Shown here piece after piece: positions 1 through 9,020 of a DNA stretch of 32,268 bases; within the stretch, counting starts at the first letter, position 1; each line of letters opens with the position of its first letter. The notes under the pieces were generated by a model, which made no database searches, was not told where the DNA came from, and saw nothing but the letters and a program-made list of their open reading frames with translations. The DNA is from Lacticaseibacillus jixianensis (GTDB lineage: Bacteria > Bacillota > Bacilli > Lactobacillales > Lactobacillaceae). Position numbers and translations under genes: made by a program. The stretch is taken from contig NZ_RHOJ01000030.1 of the NCBI RefSeq assembly GCF_003946485.1, forward strand, positions 1-32,268. Reading direction: 5' to 3'.

Positions 1-73
1 CCCCGGTTGAGTATCGGGAACAAGTCATCGTGGCTTAATTCAAATTCTAATTCGTCTAACTTTTCTATTGCAC

Positions 74-112
74 TTCAGTTTGATGAACGCCCTTTTGCTT
101 GGCGAAACTGAA
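74..112 (-). terminator. Imperfect hairpin just after the NlpC/P60 gene
   Basis: Arms 74-81 and 105-112 pair as TTCAGTTT/AAACTGAA, with an inner CGCC/GGCG helix (88-91 with 101-104). It starts immediately after the stop codon. No T-run follows on the minus strand, so it may be a 3' stabiliser or weak terminator rather than a standard intrinsic terminator. Confidence 0.45.
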
Positions 113-1627
113 TTAGAAGACCCGAACGCCGAATGACGGGGCAAAGTAACCCGAAATCGTGCTGATCTCCACGGTGCGGCCTGGCTGCGGTGCGTGGATG
201 TAACGTCCGTTGCCAAGATAGAGCGCGACGTGATAAGGCGTGCCCCCATTCGCCCAGAAGATCAGGTCGCCGGCTTCCAGCTGGGAGACGGAAATGCGCG
301 TCCCGTTGTACTGCTGGCTGCCAGTGTAACCGCCGAGCGTAATGCCCAGCCCGTTCTTGAAGGCGTAGTAGACCAGCCCGGAGCAATCAAAGCTTGCCGG
401 ACCTTTGGCACCCCACTGGTAAGGCTTGCCGATCTGCTGGCTGGCCACGCTGATGACGCGTTGGGCCTTTTGGGCGCGGCTCAAGGTCACCGGCTTGACT
501 GCTGGCGCAGGCTTCGCGGCTGGGGCCGGAGTCGTCTTATTCGCGACTGGCTTGGCCGCCGGCGTGGTCTGCGCTGGCGCAGCAGGAGCGGTTTGGGCAG
601 CGGCAGCGCCAGTCCCAACAACACTAGCCGGCACGTAGCCACCAGTGGTCAGGCGGTACCAGGTCTCACCGTCAGCGGACACCTTACCGTTTGCAACCAC
701 CTTTTGGCCGTTGCTGAGGTACTTGCCAGACGCGGTGGTGTAACTCGGTGCGTTCCAAACCGTCACGGCGCCAGAATAGTTGACGGTCAGATTAAAGCTA
801 CCCGCAGTGACTGCCGGAGTTGACGTTGCGGCTGGTTCAGCCTGAGCGACCGGTGCGGCCGGCTTAGCGGCAGGCGCTGGTTGCGCGGCCGGGGTGGCCT
901 GAGCAGCCGGGGCGGCCGGCTTAGCGGCTGATGCCGCTGGCGCACTCGGGGCCGTCGGTGCTGCAGGCGTGCTGGCTGGCGTGGCTGGCTTAACTGCCGG
1001 AGCAGCAGCCGGGGTTTGCGCCGGCTGGGCAGCTGGCTTAGCAACCGGTGCGGCCGCCACTGCCCCGTTTTCAGAGGCAAAACGCGCCGGGACGTAGCCG
1101 CCACTGCTCAGGCGGTACCAGGTCTCACCATTGCTGGTGGTCTTGGCGACTGCCGAAACCGTCTGACCGGCCGTCAAATAGCGGCCCGTCGGGGTCTCGT
1201 AGTGAGTCGCCGCCCAAACCGTCGTCGCGCCGCCGGCGTAGGTCACAGTCAGCGTGTACTGGCCGGCCTGGCTATCGGTCGAAGCGTTCTTGCTGGTCGC
1301 CTGATCGGCTGCCGCATTGGCAGTCGCAGTCTGGCCATCTTCAGTCTGCAGGTAGATTGCAGGGATCCATTCGTTAGCGCCAATCTGATACCAGATTGCC
1401 CCGTTAACGACCTTGGAGCCCTGAATCGCGATACGCTGGTTGAACAGGACGTAACGCTTGACCTGGTTGAACGCCGGCGTCTTCCACACCGTCGTTGCGC
1501 CTTGCTGATAGGTCACCGTCCCGGTCGTTGCTGCACTGACCTGGTTCGGCGCTGTGATCAGTGCCGCCAGTCCTGCTGCTCCAGCCAGACCAGCAGTCAG
1601 TGCAATTGCCTTAGTTGATTTCCCCAT
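113..1627 (-). CDS. Secreted NlpC/P60 peptidoglycan hydrolase with three SH3-like repeats
   Basis: This 504-residue protein is a probable cell-wall endopeptidase acting outside the membrane. Residues 1-32 form a signal peptide with a V-S-A cleavage site. Three related SH3-like repeats, each with a T-V-W strand and a W-Y-x-(I/L)/(Y)-V-P ending, lie at about 36-93, 124-184 and 279-337. They are joined by long Ala/Pro linkers (about 190-275 and 340-382). The C-terminal NlpC/P60 domain (about 385-504) carries the triad Cys415 (in FDCSG), His466 (in PYHVALY) and His478 (in RYIHAP). Family members cut gamma-D-Glu to diamino-acid bonds; the exact bond here is inferred. ATG at 1627 follows a GGAGG site by 8 bases. 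It is monocistronic. Confidence 0.93.
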   Translation of the reverse strand: MGKSTKAIALTAGLAGAAGLAALITAPNQVSAATTGTVTYQQGATTVWKTPAFNQVKRYVLFNQRIAIQGSKVVNGAIWYQIGANEWIPAIYLQTEDGQTATANAAADQATSKNASTDSQAGQYTLTVTYAGGATTVWAATHYETPTGRYLTAGQTVSAVAKTTSNGETWYRLSSGGYVPARFASENGAVAAAPVAKPAAQPAQTPAAAPAVKPATPASTPAAPTAPSAPAASAAKPAAPAAQATPAAQPAPAAKPAAPVAQAEPAATSTPAVTAGSFNLTVNYSGAVTVWNAPSYTTASGKYLSNGQKVVANGKVSADGETWYRLTTGGYVPASVVGTGAAAAQTAPAAPAQTTPAAKPVANKTTPAPAAKPAPAVKPVTLSRAQKAQRVISVASQQIGKPYQWGAKGPASFDCSGLVYYAFKNGLGITLGGYTGSQQYNGTRISVSQLEAGDLIFWANGGTPYHVALYLGNGRYIHAPQPGRTVEISTISGYFAPSFGVRVF

Positions 1628-1682
1628 ACGTAAGTGCCTCCAATTTCGCCATCACATTACAGTCCATAGTCCTAAAGCCATT

Positions 1683-1696
1683 TTAAGATTTCTTAA
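1683..1696. promoter_or_regulatory. Inverted repeat upstream of the NlpC/P60 gene
   Basis: TTAAGA-N2-TCTTAA forms a 6+6 inverted repeat about 55 bases upstream of the start codon, in an AT-rich stretch that should hold the promoter. It could be an operator, but the binding protein is unknown. The rest of 1697-1836 shows no gene and no convincing terminator for deoD. Confidence 0.3.
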
Positions 1697-1836
1697 CGAT
1701 TAGTTTTAGCTTAGCACCATACCCAAGCGTTTTCAGCGAATGAGCGTTCGATTTTGTCCAAATTCATCGACGCATCCCGCCTCGAGCCCGTCATTAAGCC
1801 AATCAGGCTGTCCAAAGGGGTTATTTTTCATTTATG

Positions 1837-2544
1837 TTACAAACTCGTCACTGTCCGTAAAGCGAGGCGAATCATGTCATCAAAGCTCGTCTGGCGTTCC
1901 TGCGCCGTTGTTTCCTCACCGGTGACCAAGTGATTGGACACCGTGAGAATGGCCAGCGCCCGGCGGTGAAACTTCGCCGCCAGCAGGTAAAGTGCCGGGG
2001 TCTCCATCTCCGTCGCCAAAACACCGTAATCGATCAATTTCTGGCGGTCCATCTCATCATTATAGAAGCGATCCTCACCGAGCACGTTGCCCACGTGGTA
2101 GCGCATGCCATCCGCCTGGGCTAGGCGCGCCGCAGTTTCCAGCAGGCCGAAGTCGGCCAGCGGGGCAAAGTACATGCCCGCCCCAAACGTGTTCAGGATG
2201 ATCGAGGAATCAGTCGTCGCCCCTTGGGCCAGGATGACGTCGCGCACCTTGACCTGACTCGCCAGCCCGCCGGTGGTCCCGACCCGGATCAGCGTCTTGA
2301 CCCCGTAATCCTGCATCAGCTCAGTGGCGTAGATCGAAATTGATGGAATGCCCATGCCCGTTGCCTGCACAGACAGTCGCCGCCCTTGGTAAGTGCCGGT
2401 ATAGCCAAAAGCGTTACGCACCGTGTTATAAAGTGTGGGCGCCTCGAGGTAGGTATCGGCAATGTATTTCGCCCGCAGCGGATCGCCAGGCAAAAGGACC
2501 ACGTCAGCAATGGCATCCTTTGGTGCGTCAATGTGTGTGCTCAT
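1837..2544 (-). CDS. deoD: Purine nucleoside phosphorylase, DeoD type, with Asn at the catalytic Asp site
   Basis: This 235-residue hexameric-type phosphorylase splits purine (deoxy)nucleosides with phosphate into base and (deoxy)ribose-1-phosphate. Family residues seen are His4, Gly20-Asp21, Arg24, Arg87 (LIRVGT), the E-M-E at 179-181 and Arg217 (in AQERQ). The loop that reads TVSDH in E. coli reads T-V-S-N-H here, so the general acid Asp204 is Asn204 (codon AAT). The rest of the active site is intact, so this looks like altered specificity rather than decay. It is the last gene of deoC-deoB-deoD, 59 bases after deoB, with a strong AGGAGG site before ATG 2544. Its product feeds DeoB. Confidence 0.93.
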   Translation of the reverse strand: MSTHIDAPKDAIADVVLLPGDPLRAKYIADTYLEAPTLYNTVRNAFGYTGTYQGRRLSVQATGMGIPSISIYATELMQDYGVKTLIRVGTTGGLASQVKVRDVILAQGATTDSSIILNTFGAGMYFAPLADFGLLETAARLAQADGMRYHVGNVLGEDRFYNDEMDRQKLIDYGVLATEMETPALYLLAAKFHRRALAILTVSNHLVTGEETTAQERQTSFDDMIRLALRTVTSL

Positions 2545-2603
2545 TATTTCTCCTCCTTCGGCAAGCGGCCGCCAACCCCTAAGTGGGCCTTGGTGCCGCG
2601 CTG

Positions 2604-3797
2604 CTATTTCAAAGCGGCAAGAAACGAGTGGCCGACGCCGGCGTCTGGCACACCGAAGTTCTCGAGGATCGTGGCCCCCATGTCGGCAAACGGCGAGCGA
2701 ATCCCCAGGCTGGCACCGCCAGGCAGCGACTTGCTGTAAACGACCAGCGGCACGTACTCGCGGGTGTGATCCGTGCCGCGGAAGGTCGGGTCGTTGCCGT
2801 GGTCGGAGGTGATCATGAGCAGGTCATCGGCTTGCATCGCCGCCATCATCTCACCCAGCTGGCGGTCAAAGGCCATCAGCGCGTCCCCGTCGCCTTGCGC
2901 GTTGCGGCGGTGTCCGTACATGGCGTCAAAGTCGACAAGGTTGGTGAAGATGAAGCCCTGCCGCGCGGACTTGACCTGCTTGATCGTCTGGTTCATGCCG
3001 TCCTCGTTGGAGACGGTGTGGACGCCATCGTCCAGGCCCTGCCCGGAGAAAATGTCGTTGATCTTACCGACGCCGTACGTCGGCACCCCGGCGGCCTGCA
3101 GCCGGTCAAGGTCGGTCGGCGCGTTTGGCATCAGCGCGTAATCGTGGCGGTCCGAGGTGCGGGTGAAATTAGCGGCGCTGTCCCCCACGTAAGGGCGCGC
3201 GATCACCCGCCCGATCTTATACGGCTGGTCGGTGGTGATGCTGCGGGCGTACTCACAGATCTTGTACAGCTCCGGCAGCGGAATGACGGCTTTGTTGGCC
3301 GCGATCTGGAGGACCGAATCGCCCGAGGTGTACACGATCAGGTCCCCGGTTTTCAGCTGCTGCTCACCGTACTTAGCGATGACTTCCGTGCCAGAATACG
3401 GCAGGTTGACGATCACCTTGCGGCCCGAGAAGTCCTCAATCTGCTTGATCAGGGCCTCAGGAAAGCCGTGCGGGAAAAAGCCCAGCGGTTCGGTGACCGG
3501 CAGGCCCATCATCTCCCAGTGGCCATCCATGCTGTCCTTGCCCGCCGAGATCTCATACATCTTGCCAAAGTAGCCGATTGGGTTAGCGATTGGGTCAACG
3601 CCTGGAATTGGCGCGTCTGCCCGAATGTTGCCCAGCCCCAGCTTCTGCCAGTTCGGCAGAGCCCAGTCGCCGTGGAAAAACGCGCCGATGTGGCCCAAGG
3701 TATCGGCGCCGTCGTCGTGGAACTTCGCCGCGTCTGGTGCCTCACCAATGCCGATCGAATCGGTCACAATGCCGATGACTCGCTTAAACTTAGCCAT
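2604..3797 (-). CDS. deoB: Phosphopentomutase
   Basis: The 397-residue enzyme converts (deoxy)ribose-1-phosphate to the 5-phosphate, linking DeoD to DeoC. It belongs to the alkaline-phosphatase-like metalloenzymes. The N-terminal metal motif [12 protein letters not shown] (Asp13) and the C-terminal motif [18 protein letters not shown] are present. The phospho-acceptor motif, G-K-D-T-x-x-G-H-W-E in many homologues, reads [10 protein letters not shown] here, placing Ser89 where Thr is common; Ser can also carry the phosphate. ATG 3797 overlaps the deoC stop by one base (TAATG), so the two genes are probably translationally coupled. Length matches the family. Confidence 0.96.
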   Translation of the reverse strand: MAKFKRVIGIVTDSIGIGEAPDAAKFHDDGADTLGHIGAFFHGDWALPNWQKLGLGNIRADAPIPGVDPIANPIGYFGKMYEISAGKDSMDGHWEMMGLPVTEPLGFFPHGFPEALIKQIEDFSGRKVIVNLPYSGTEVIAKYGEQQLKTGDLIVYTSGDSVLQIAANKAVIPLPELYKICEYARSITTDQPYKIGRVIARPYVGDSAANFTRTSDRHDYALMPNAPTDLDRLQAAGVPTYGVGKINDIFSGQGLDDGVHTVSNEDGMNQTIKQVKSARQGFIFTNLVDFDAMYGHRRNAQGDGDALMAFDRQLGEMMAAMQADDLLMITSDHGNDPTFRGTDHTREYVPLVVYSKSLPGGASLGIRSPFADMGATILENFGVPDAGVGHSFLAALK

Positions 3798-4465
3798 TAG
3801 TCGATCACCCCAGCTTCCTTCAAAATCGTGACCCCGGCACTGGCGCCCAGCCGATCCGCCCCGGCTTCAATCAAGGCCTTAGCCTCCGCGTAGGAATGGA
3901 TCCCGCCGGCCGCCTTCACGCCCAGGCGGGTCCCAACGGTTTCGCGCATCAGGGCAACATCGTGGACGGTGGCCCCACCACTGGCAAACCCGGTCGAGGT
4001 CTTCACGAAATCAGCACCGGCGGCCTCGGCCGCCTCGCACGCACGCACCTTCTCATCGTCCGTCAATAGCACGGCCTCAATGATCACCTTCAGCACGCCC
4101 GCCTTCGCGTGAGCCGCGTCAGCAACCGCTTGGATGTCAGCCTTGACCTGATCATCGTGGCCCGCCTTAAGCTCGCCGATGTTCAAGACCATGTCGACTT
4201 CCTTGGCCCCCTCATCGATGGCCTGGTTAGCTTCGGCGACCTTCACGAACGTGGTGTTCGCCCCGAGGGGAAACCCAATCACCGTGCAGACGTTCACATC
4301 TGTCCCTTGCAGTGCGGCGGCCGCCCGGGCCACCCAGTAAGGATTGATGCAGACACTGGCAAAATCGTACTTCTTGGCCTGCGCCAGGACCGTGTCGATC
4401 TGATCCTGCGTGGCGTCTGGCTTCAGCAACGTGTGATCAATGTATTTCGCTAATGGCTTTTCCAT
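3797..4465 (-). CDS. deoC: Deoxyribose-phosphate aldolase
   Basis: The 222-residue class I aldolase cleaves 2-deoxyribose-5-phosphate to acetaldehyde and glyceraldehyde-3-phosphate, the final step of deoxynucleoside breakdown. The Schiff-base lysine is Lys155 in FVKTSTGF; Lys184 (VKAAGG) and Asp91 (EVDMVLNIG) complete the site. The frame stays open upstream to 4597, but ATG 4465 was chosen because it follows an AAGGAG site and gives the family N-terminus ([10 protein letters not shown]). It is the first gene of the deo operon. No deoR-type regulator lies in the window. A poor cre-like sequence is nearby but has three mismatches. Confidence 0.96.
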   Translation of the reverse strand: MEKPLAKYIDHTLLKPDATQDQIDTVLAQAKKYDFASVCINPYWVARAAAALQGTDVNVCTVIGFPLGANTTFVKVAEANQAIDEGAKEVDMVLNIGELKAGHDDQVKADIQAVADAAHAKAGVLKVIIEAVLLTDDEKVRACEAAEAAGADFVKTSTGFASGGATVHDVALMRETVGTRLGVKAAGGIHSYAEAKALIEAGADRLGASAGVTILKEAGVID

Positions 4466-4504
4466 GATGTGCTCCTTCTTGTCCTTTTGCTTCAAACTAG
4501 TTAA

Positions 4505-4513
4505 ATAGTACCA
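4505..4513 (-). promoter_or_regulatory. Extended -10 promoter element for the deo operon
   Basis: On the minus strand TGGTACTAT is an extended -10 (TGN plus TACTAT) about 40 bases upstream of the deoC start. No good -35 is visible, as is common for extended -10 promoters. The 119-base gap also separates deo from the divergent plus-strand pair, whose own promoter I could not pick out. Confidence 0.45.
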
Positions 4514-4584
4514 TAGAACCGCTTTCCAAAATTGCCAAGCCGGTGATTCCGCCCCATAATGAGAACACAGTTTGAGGAGGCGGC

Positions 4585-5709
4585 GTGGCCATGGCAAGGG
4601 ACTTAAGAAATGAAGGGACGCGGGTGCTAGATAGTCTGCGCCAGGCGCTCGCCACGTTAAGGCCGATCCTGATCATCGCGGCTCTGACCCAAGCGGTCCA
4701 TCTGAGCGTCATTGCGCCTGACGGCTTTTTTGCCCAGATCTATCACTTGCAGTGGCCGCGCTGGTCAGCCGCCTTGCTGGCCAACCTCACAACGGTCCTT
4801 TGGGGCAGCCTCGCCCTCATGATCGCCGGGCTGATGGTGACGACGCTTAGCCACCGCTACCACGCGCTGGGTGTGATCGCGGCGCTGGCCTTCATGGTCC
4901 TGCTCACCACTGATCCCACGCGCCCCCTGGAATGGCCGCACCTTGGCCCCAGTGCCCTCCTGCTGGCAGTCGGCCTTGCGCCGCTGCTCGCCTGGCTGTT
5001 TGACCAGGCCAAGGCCGAGGACCAGGCGGCGTGGTGCTTGACCGGCGTGATCCTCCTCGGCCTGGTCCTCGGCGCAAGCTGCCGCTGGGCGGGCAATCAT
5101 GTGTCTTGGGCTTGGTTGACGCTGCCAACCCCGCTGCTCATCCCCATCAATCTCTTATTAGTCTGGCTGGGGCTGCCTCGCCTGCTGGCCCCGCTGACCG
5201 ATTTTGCGATGAGTCCGGCGGCAGCGGCTAACTTGAACTTCGCGCTGCTCCACCCGCATGCGGCCACAGTACCCTACCAGTACACGGCCTACACCTTGTT
5301 TGAACCGTTTGGCAACATGGGCGGCAGCGGGACCCTGCTGGCGCTGGTCATTGCGCTGGCCCTGGTGAACCGCCGCCTCCCGCTGCCGGCGCTGCTCACC
5401 AGTGCGGTCAACTTGCCGCTGCTGACACTGCTCACAACGCCAGTGGTGCTCAACGTGCAGCTGCTCGCACCGTTCCTGCTGGCGCCGCTGGCCAGTTCAG
5501 GGCTGGCCGCCCTGGCCCTGTGGCTTCACCTGATGCCGCCCGTCGTGTACCCCGTGCCGCCGACCACGCCTGGCCCGCTGATCGCCTTTCTCGGCACAAA
5601 TGGCAGCTGGGCCGCCTTGGCCATCAGCGCGCTTTGCCTTCTGGTCAGCGTCGCCATTTACTACCCGTTCGTGAACCGCCTGGCAAAAGGGGTGACCCCT
5701 CATGCGTAA
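4585..5709 (+). CDS. Degenerate PTS EIIC-like membrane protein (lactose/cellobiose family)
   Basis: This 374-residue protein has about nine or ten hydrophobic segments. Its C-terminal half resembles lactose/cellobiose EIIC permeases: [15 protein letters not shown] (about 250-265) corresponds to the G-G-S-G-A-T-L segment, and [12 protein letters not shown] followed by a final IYYPF matches the EIIC end. The conserved N-x-x-E-P substrate loop is replaced by [11 protein letters not shown], losing the key Glu. It is shorter than usual (about 420-450) and has no EIIA or EIIB beside it. It probably no longer works as a phosphotransferase permease and may be a transporter or membrane partner of the overlapping hydrolase. 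GTG 4585 is 4 bases from GAGGAGG; ATG 4591 is an equally likely start. Confidence 0.8.
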   Translation: MAMARDLRNEGTRVLDSLRQALATLRPILIIAALTQAVHLSVIAPDGFFAQIYHLQWPRWSAALLANLTTVLWGSLALMIAGLMVTTLSHRYHALGVIAALAFMVLLTTDPTRPLEWPHLGPSALLLAVGLAPLLAWLFDQAKAEDQAAWCLTGVILLGLVLGASCRWAGNHVSWAWLTLPTPLLIPINLLLVWLGLPRLLAPLTDFAMSPAAAANLNFALLHPHAATVPYQYTAYTLFEPFGNMGGSGTLLALVIALALVNRRLPLPALLTSAVNLPLLTLLTTPVVLNVQLLAPFLLAPLASSGLAALALWLHLMPPVVYPVPPTTPGPLIAFLGTNGSWAALAISALCLLVSVAIYYPFVNRLAKGVTPHA

Positions 5710-6532
5710 CGGGATGCTGACGTGCGCGATCGCGCTCGGCTTACTACTGGGCATCGGCTTTCCCGCCTACCAATGGATGCACACCAGCGTCAACCGGGCC
5801 CGGGTGGTGCACCGCTCGCCACTGCGGCCGATTTTTCTCGTGCCCGGCAGTTCGGCCAGCCAGAACCGGTTCAACGCGCTCGTCTTCGCCCTTAACCGGC
5901 AGACCACAGGTCATAGCTACGTCAAGCTCACGGTCGCGACTGACGGGACCGTCAAACAGTCCGGCCGCGTTGCCCCGCGTGATAATCAGCCTTACATCGT
6001 CGTGGCGTTTGCGAATAATCAAGACGGCTACCCGAACATCAAGCGCCAAGCGCGCTGGTTTGATCTGGCCTTCACTGCAATGGCCAAGAAGTATCACTTC
6101 GACCGCTTCTCTGCGATCGGCCACAGCAACGGTGGGTTGGTGCTGACCCTGTTTCTGGAGAAGTACATGAACCAAGCCGACTACTCCATGCAGCGCCTGA
6201 TGACGCTCGGGACGCCGTACAACCTGGAGGAAAGCCAGCCGCAAAACCGCACCCAGATGCTGACCGACATGGTCCGCCTGCGCCAGAACCTGCCGCCTAA
6301 CCTCACCGTATACTCAGTTGCCGGCTCGGAAAACTATACCTCAGATGGCATCGTCCCGTTGGCCTCCGTCGCCGCCGGCAAGTACGTGTTTCAAGACCAG
6401 GTGGCGCACTACACCATGATCACGCTGTCCGGCAGCAACGCGCAGCACAGCGACTTGCCGCAGAACCAGCAGACGCTTGACCTGATCAAGCATGACCTGC
6501 TGCTGCGCAATCAGCGGCCGCTGCGGCAGTGA
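5702..6532 (+). CDS. Membrane-anchored alpha/beta hydrolase (DUF915-like)
   Basis: The 276-residue protein has an N-terminal membrane anchor or uncleaved signal (residues 5-23), then an extracytoplasmic alpha/beta hydrolase domain. The likely triad is Ser142 in the nucleophile elbow G-H-S-N-G-G, Asp215 in TSDGIVP and His249 in NAQHSDLP; an oxyanion region is FLVPGSSAS near residue 45. This matches the cell-surface hydrolase family common in lactobacilli, whose substrate is generally unknown. The start overlaps the EIIC-like gene by 8 bases, implying coupled translation and a joint role. A strong terminator follows. Confidence 0.88.
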   Translation: MRNGMLTCAIALGLLLGIGFPAYQWMHTSVNRARVVHRSPLRPIFLVPGSSASQNRFNALVFALNRQTTGHSYVKLTVATDGTVKQSGRVAPRDNQPYIVVAFANNQDGYPNIKRQARWFDLAFTAMAKKYHFDRFSAIGHSNGGLVLTLFLEKYMNQADYSMQRLMTLGTPYNLEESQPQNRTQMLTDMVRLRQNLPPNLTVYSVAGSENYTSDGIVPLASVAAGKYVFQDQVAHYTMITLSGSNAQHSDLPQNQQTLDLIKHDLLLRNQRPLRQ

Positions 6533-6541
6533 GCGCAAAAA

Positions 6542-6591
6542 AAACGACCCCAGTGGTTCACTTCACGAGAAGTGAACCACTGGGGTCGTTT
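6542..6591. terminator. Bidirectional terminator between convergent genes
   Basis: Arms 6542-6564 and 6569-6591 form a perfect 23-bp stem with a 4-base ACGA loop. There are A residues on the left and T residues on the right, so it can stop both the plus-strand hydrolase transcript and the minus-strand liv transcript. Confidence 0.93.
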
Positions 6592-6601
6592 GCGCTGGCA
6601 A

Positions 6602-7300
6602 CTACCCGCCTAAGTATGCGGCGCGGACGGCGGCGTTGGCCAGCAGGTCCTTACCGGTGCCGGTCATTTTAACACTCCCAGTCGCAAGGACGTAGCCGCG
6701 ATCGGCGATCTGCAGCGCCTGGGCCGCATTCTGCTCGATCAGCAGTACGGTGACGCCTTGCGCGTGGATCCGCTTGATGATCTCAAAAATCTTGTTGATG
6801 TAGATCGGCGCCAGTCCCATGGACGGTTCGTCTAGCAGCAGGAGCTTGGGCTTGGCCATCATGGCCCGCCCCATCGCCAGCATCTGCTGCTCACCACCGG
6901 ACAGGGTGGCCGCGTCTTGGCTGCGGCGCTCCTTTAAGACTGGAAACTGATCAAACACAGCGGCCAGCTGCTCAGCTTGCGTCTTGGGCGACAGGTACGC
7001 GCCCATGCGCAGGTTCTCCGCCACCGTCAGGCCCTCAAACACATGCCGGCCTTCCGGCACCTGCGCGATCCCGGCCGCCACGATTTTGGACGGGGAAAGT
7101 TTGGCAAGGTTTTTGCCATCGTAAGTGAGGCTGCCGGCGCTCGGCCGCAACAGGCCGCTGATGGTTTTCAAGACGGTGCTTTTGCCGGCCCCATTAGCCC
7201 CGATCAAGGTGACGATCTCGCCGTCGTTGACCGTGAAATCCACGCCCTGAACCGCTTGGATCGCGCCGTAATTGACCTTTAAGCCAGTGACTTCAAGCAT
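6602..7300 (-). CDS. livF: Branched-chain amino acid ABC transporter ATP-binding protein LivF
   Basis: The 232-residue ATPase powers branched-chain amino acid uptake together with LivG at the cytoplasmic face of LivHM. Walker A GANGAGKST is at 34-42, signature LSGGEQQ at 133-139, Walker B LLLLDEP at 153-159, followed by the H-loop region (LLIEQNA). ATG 7300 was chosen over an upstream in-frame start because a GGGAGGTG site precedes it by 6 bases and LEVTGLKVNYG is the usual N-terminus. It is the last gene of the liv operon, overlapping livG by 8 bases. Confidence 0.95.
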   Translation of the reverse strand: MLEVTGLKVNYGAIQAVQGVDFTVNDGEIVTLIGANGAGKSTVLKTISGLLRPSAGSLTYDGKNLAKLSPSKIVAAGIAQVPEGRHVFEGLTVAENLRMGAYLSPKTQAEQLAAVFDQFPVLKERRSQDAATLSGGEQQMLAMGRAMMAKPKLLLLDEPSMGLAPIYINKIFEIIKRIHAQGVTVLLIEQNAAQALQIADRGYVLATGSVKMTGTGKDLLANAAVRAAYLGG

Positions 7301-8075
7301 GGACGCCACCTCCCAGGTACGCATCGATGACCGCCTGGTTCTGCTGGATCTGCGCCGGGGTCCCGTCGGCGATCAACTTGCCCTGGTTCAGCACGTAGAT
7401 CCGCTCGGCGAGATTCATGACCAGCCCCATGTCGTGCTCGATCAAGACCACTGTCAGCTGAAAATCCGTCCGCAGCTTTTCGATCAGCTTCATCAAGGCC
7501 GCGGTTTCCTCGGGGTTCATCCCCGCCGCCGGCTCGTCCAGGAAGATGATCCGCGGCGCCGTGGCCGTCGCCCGCGCGATCTCCACGCGGCGCTGAGTCC
7601 CGTAAGGCAAATTACCGGCATCGTAGTCCGCCACGTCCACCAAGTCAAACTCGCGCAACAGCGCATTGGTCCATGCTAAGACCTTGGCCTCCTTGTGGTA
7701 GTATGCCGGCAGCCGGAGTACCTCCGCAAAGAAGTTTTCGGTGTACCGGTGGGTCATCGCTGCCAGGAGGTTATCGCGCACCGACAGGTTGGCAAACAGG
7801 CGAATGTTCTGGAACGTGCGCGCCAGGCCGAGTTTAGCGACCTGGTAAGGCTTGCGGCCGAGCAGTGAGATGGTCCCGGTGGCCGTGGTCAGGGTGATTT
7901 TGCCTGAAGTCGGCGGAATAACCCCGGTCAGCATGTTGAACAGCGTCGTCTTGCCGGCACCGTTGGGCCCGATCAGTGCGACCAGCTCACCGTCCTCGAC
8001 GTGCATGTTTACGTCGGCCACGGCGGCCAGGCCGCCGAATTTCTTACTGAGGTTCGTGACTGTCAGCAGTGCCAT
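7293..8075 (-). CDS. livG: Branched-chain amino acid ABC transporter ATP-binding protein LivG
   Basis: The 260-residue second ATPase of the importer. Walker A GPNGAGKTT starts at residue 36. The signature is the LivG-type degenerate form LPYGTQRRVEIARA, and Walker B is IIFLDEP. The C-terminal GTPAQIQQNQAVIDAYLGG is typical of LivG. ATG 8075 follows AAGGAG by 6 bases. Its start lies within the last 32 bases of livM, and its end overlaps livF, so the four cytoplasmic and membrane components are tightly coupled. Confidence 0.95.
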   Translation of the reverse strand: MALLTVTNLSKKFGGLAAVADVNMHVEDGELVALIGPNGAGKTTLFNMLTGVIPPTSGKITLTTATGTISLLGRKPYQVAKLGLARTFQNIRLFANLSVRDNLLAAMTHRYTENFFAEVLRLPAYYHKEAKVLAWTNALLREFDLVDVADYDAGNLPYGTQRRVEIARATATAPRIIFLDEPAAGMNPEETAALMKLIEKLRTDFQLTVVLIEHDMGLVMNLAERIYVLNQGKLIADGTPAQIQQNQAVIDAYLGGGVHA

Positions 8076-9018
8076 GGCGCGCTCCTTTCTTCTCAAACAG
8101 TTGGCGAATAGACACCTCGTAGCGCCCGAGCAGGCCGCTCGGCTTGAAGACCATGATCAAGATCAAGGCCAGCGCGTAAATCACCATGCGCAGCGTGCCG
8201 AAGCTCTGCAGCGCCGTGTCCAACACACCGAGGACGATCGCGGCGACAAACGTGCCCGTGATCGAGCCGACCCCACCCAGCACCACAATGATGAGCAGCG
8301 AGATCGAATTCATGATGCCAAAATCACTCGGCGCGATGGTTTGGATGTAAACGGCGTGCAGCGAGCCCCCGATGGCCGCCGTGGCGGCGCCCATCACGAA
8401 GGCAGACAGCTTCCACTTAGTCGGATTGATCCCCACGGCTTCCGCGGCGATGTCATCTTCGCGGATCGCCTGGATCGCCCGCCCCGCCCGACTACGGGCA
8501 AAGTTAACGATCATCAGGGTCGTCAGGCAGACAAAGACATACACCGTCGGCCAACCGGCCAGGGCCGGAATATTGTACATGCCGGCCGCGCCATTAGTGA
8601 TCTTGAGATTATTGAGCACGACGCGGATGATCTCCGCCGCCCCCATCGTCGCGATGGCCAGGTAATCCCCGCGGAGTCGCAGCGTCGGGATACCGATGAT
8701 CACGGCAACGATCATGGCGATCACGACGCCCACTGCCATCGACAGGTAAAAGCCCAACGTGTTGCCCAGGTGCTCGGTGATGATCGCCGTCGCGTACGCG
8801 CCTAAGGCCATGAACCCCGCGTGACCGAGCGAGAACTGCCCAGAAAAGCCGATGATCAAATTCAACCCTGTGGCCAAAATAATGTTGATGCCGATCGTGA
8901 CCAGCATGTTTTCAATGAAGCTGTTGATCACCCCGAGCAGGATCAGCTCGTTGATCAGGTAGAAGCCGGCAACGGCGATCACCAGCCAAATTAGCGCTGC
9001 TTTCCATCTTGCTGCCAT
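8044..9018 (-). CDS. livM: Branched-chain amino acid ABC transporter permease LivM
   Basis: The roughly 324-residue integral membrane permease pairs with LivH. Eight or more hydrophobic segments are visible, with family motifs NLIIGFSGQFSLGHAGFMALGAY and SRAGRAIQAIREDDIAAEAVG (the ATPase-contact loop). ATG 9018 is preferred, with AAGGTG 5 bases upstream; GTG 9024 is also in frame. It overlaps livH by at most a few bases. Confidence 0.93.
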   Translation of the reverse strand: MAARWKAALIWLVIAVAGFYLINELILLGVINSFIENMLVTIGINIILATGLNLIIGFSGQFSLGHAGFMALGAYATAIITEHLGNTLGFYLSMAVGVVIAMIVAVIIGIPTLRLRGDYLAIATMGAAEIIRVVLNNLKITNGAAGMYNIPALAGWPTVYVFVCLTTLMIVNFARSRAGRAIQAIREDDIAAEAVGINPTKWKLSAFVMGAATAAIGGSLHAVYIQTIAPSDFGIMNSISLLIIVVLGGVGSITGTFVAAIVLGVLDTALQSFGTLRMVIYALALILIMVFKPSGLLGRYEVSIRQLFEKKGARHGTADSHEPQ

Positions 9019-9020
9019 GC

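Noticed and set aside
2583-3800. A 405-codon open frame on the plus strand opposite deoB
   Set aside because: It mirrors deoB in high-GC sequence, has no family motifs, and the minus-strand frame is a clear phosphopentomutase.
4516-4530. cre site upstream of the deo operon
   Set aside because: The best alignment has three mismatches to the cre consensus.
4466-4597. 44-codon N-terminal extension of deoC
   Set aside because: It has no ribosome site, does not resemble DeoC, and would cover the promoter region; ATG 4465 has a good site.
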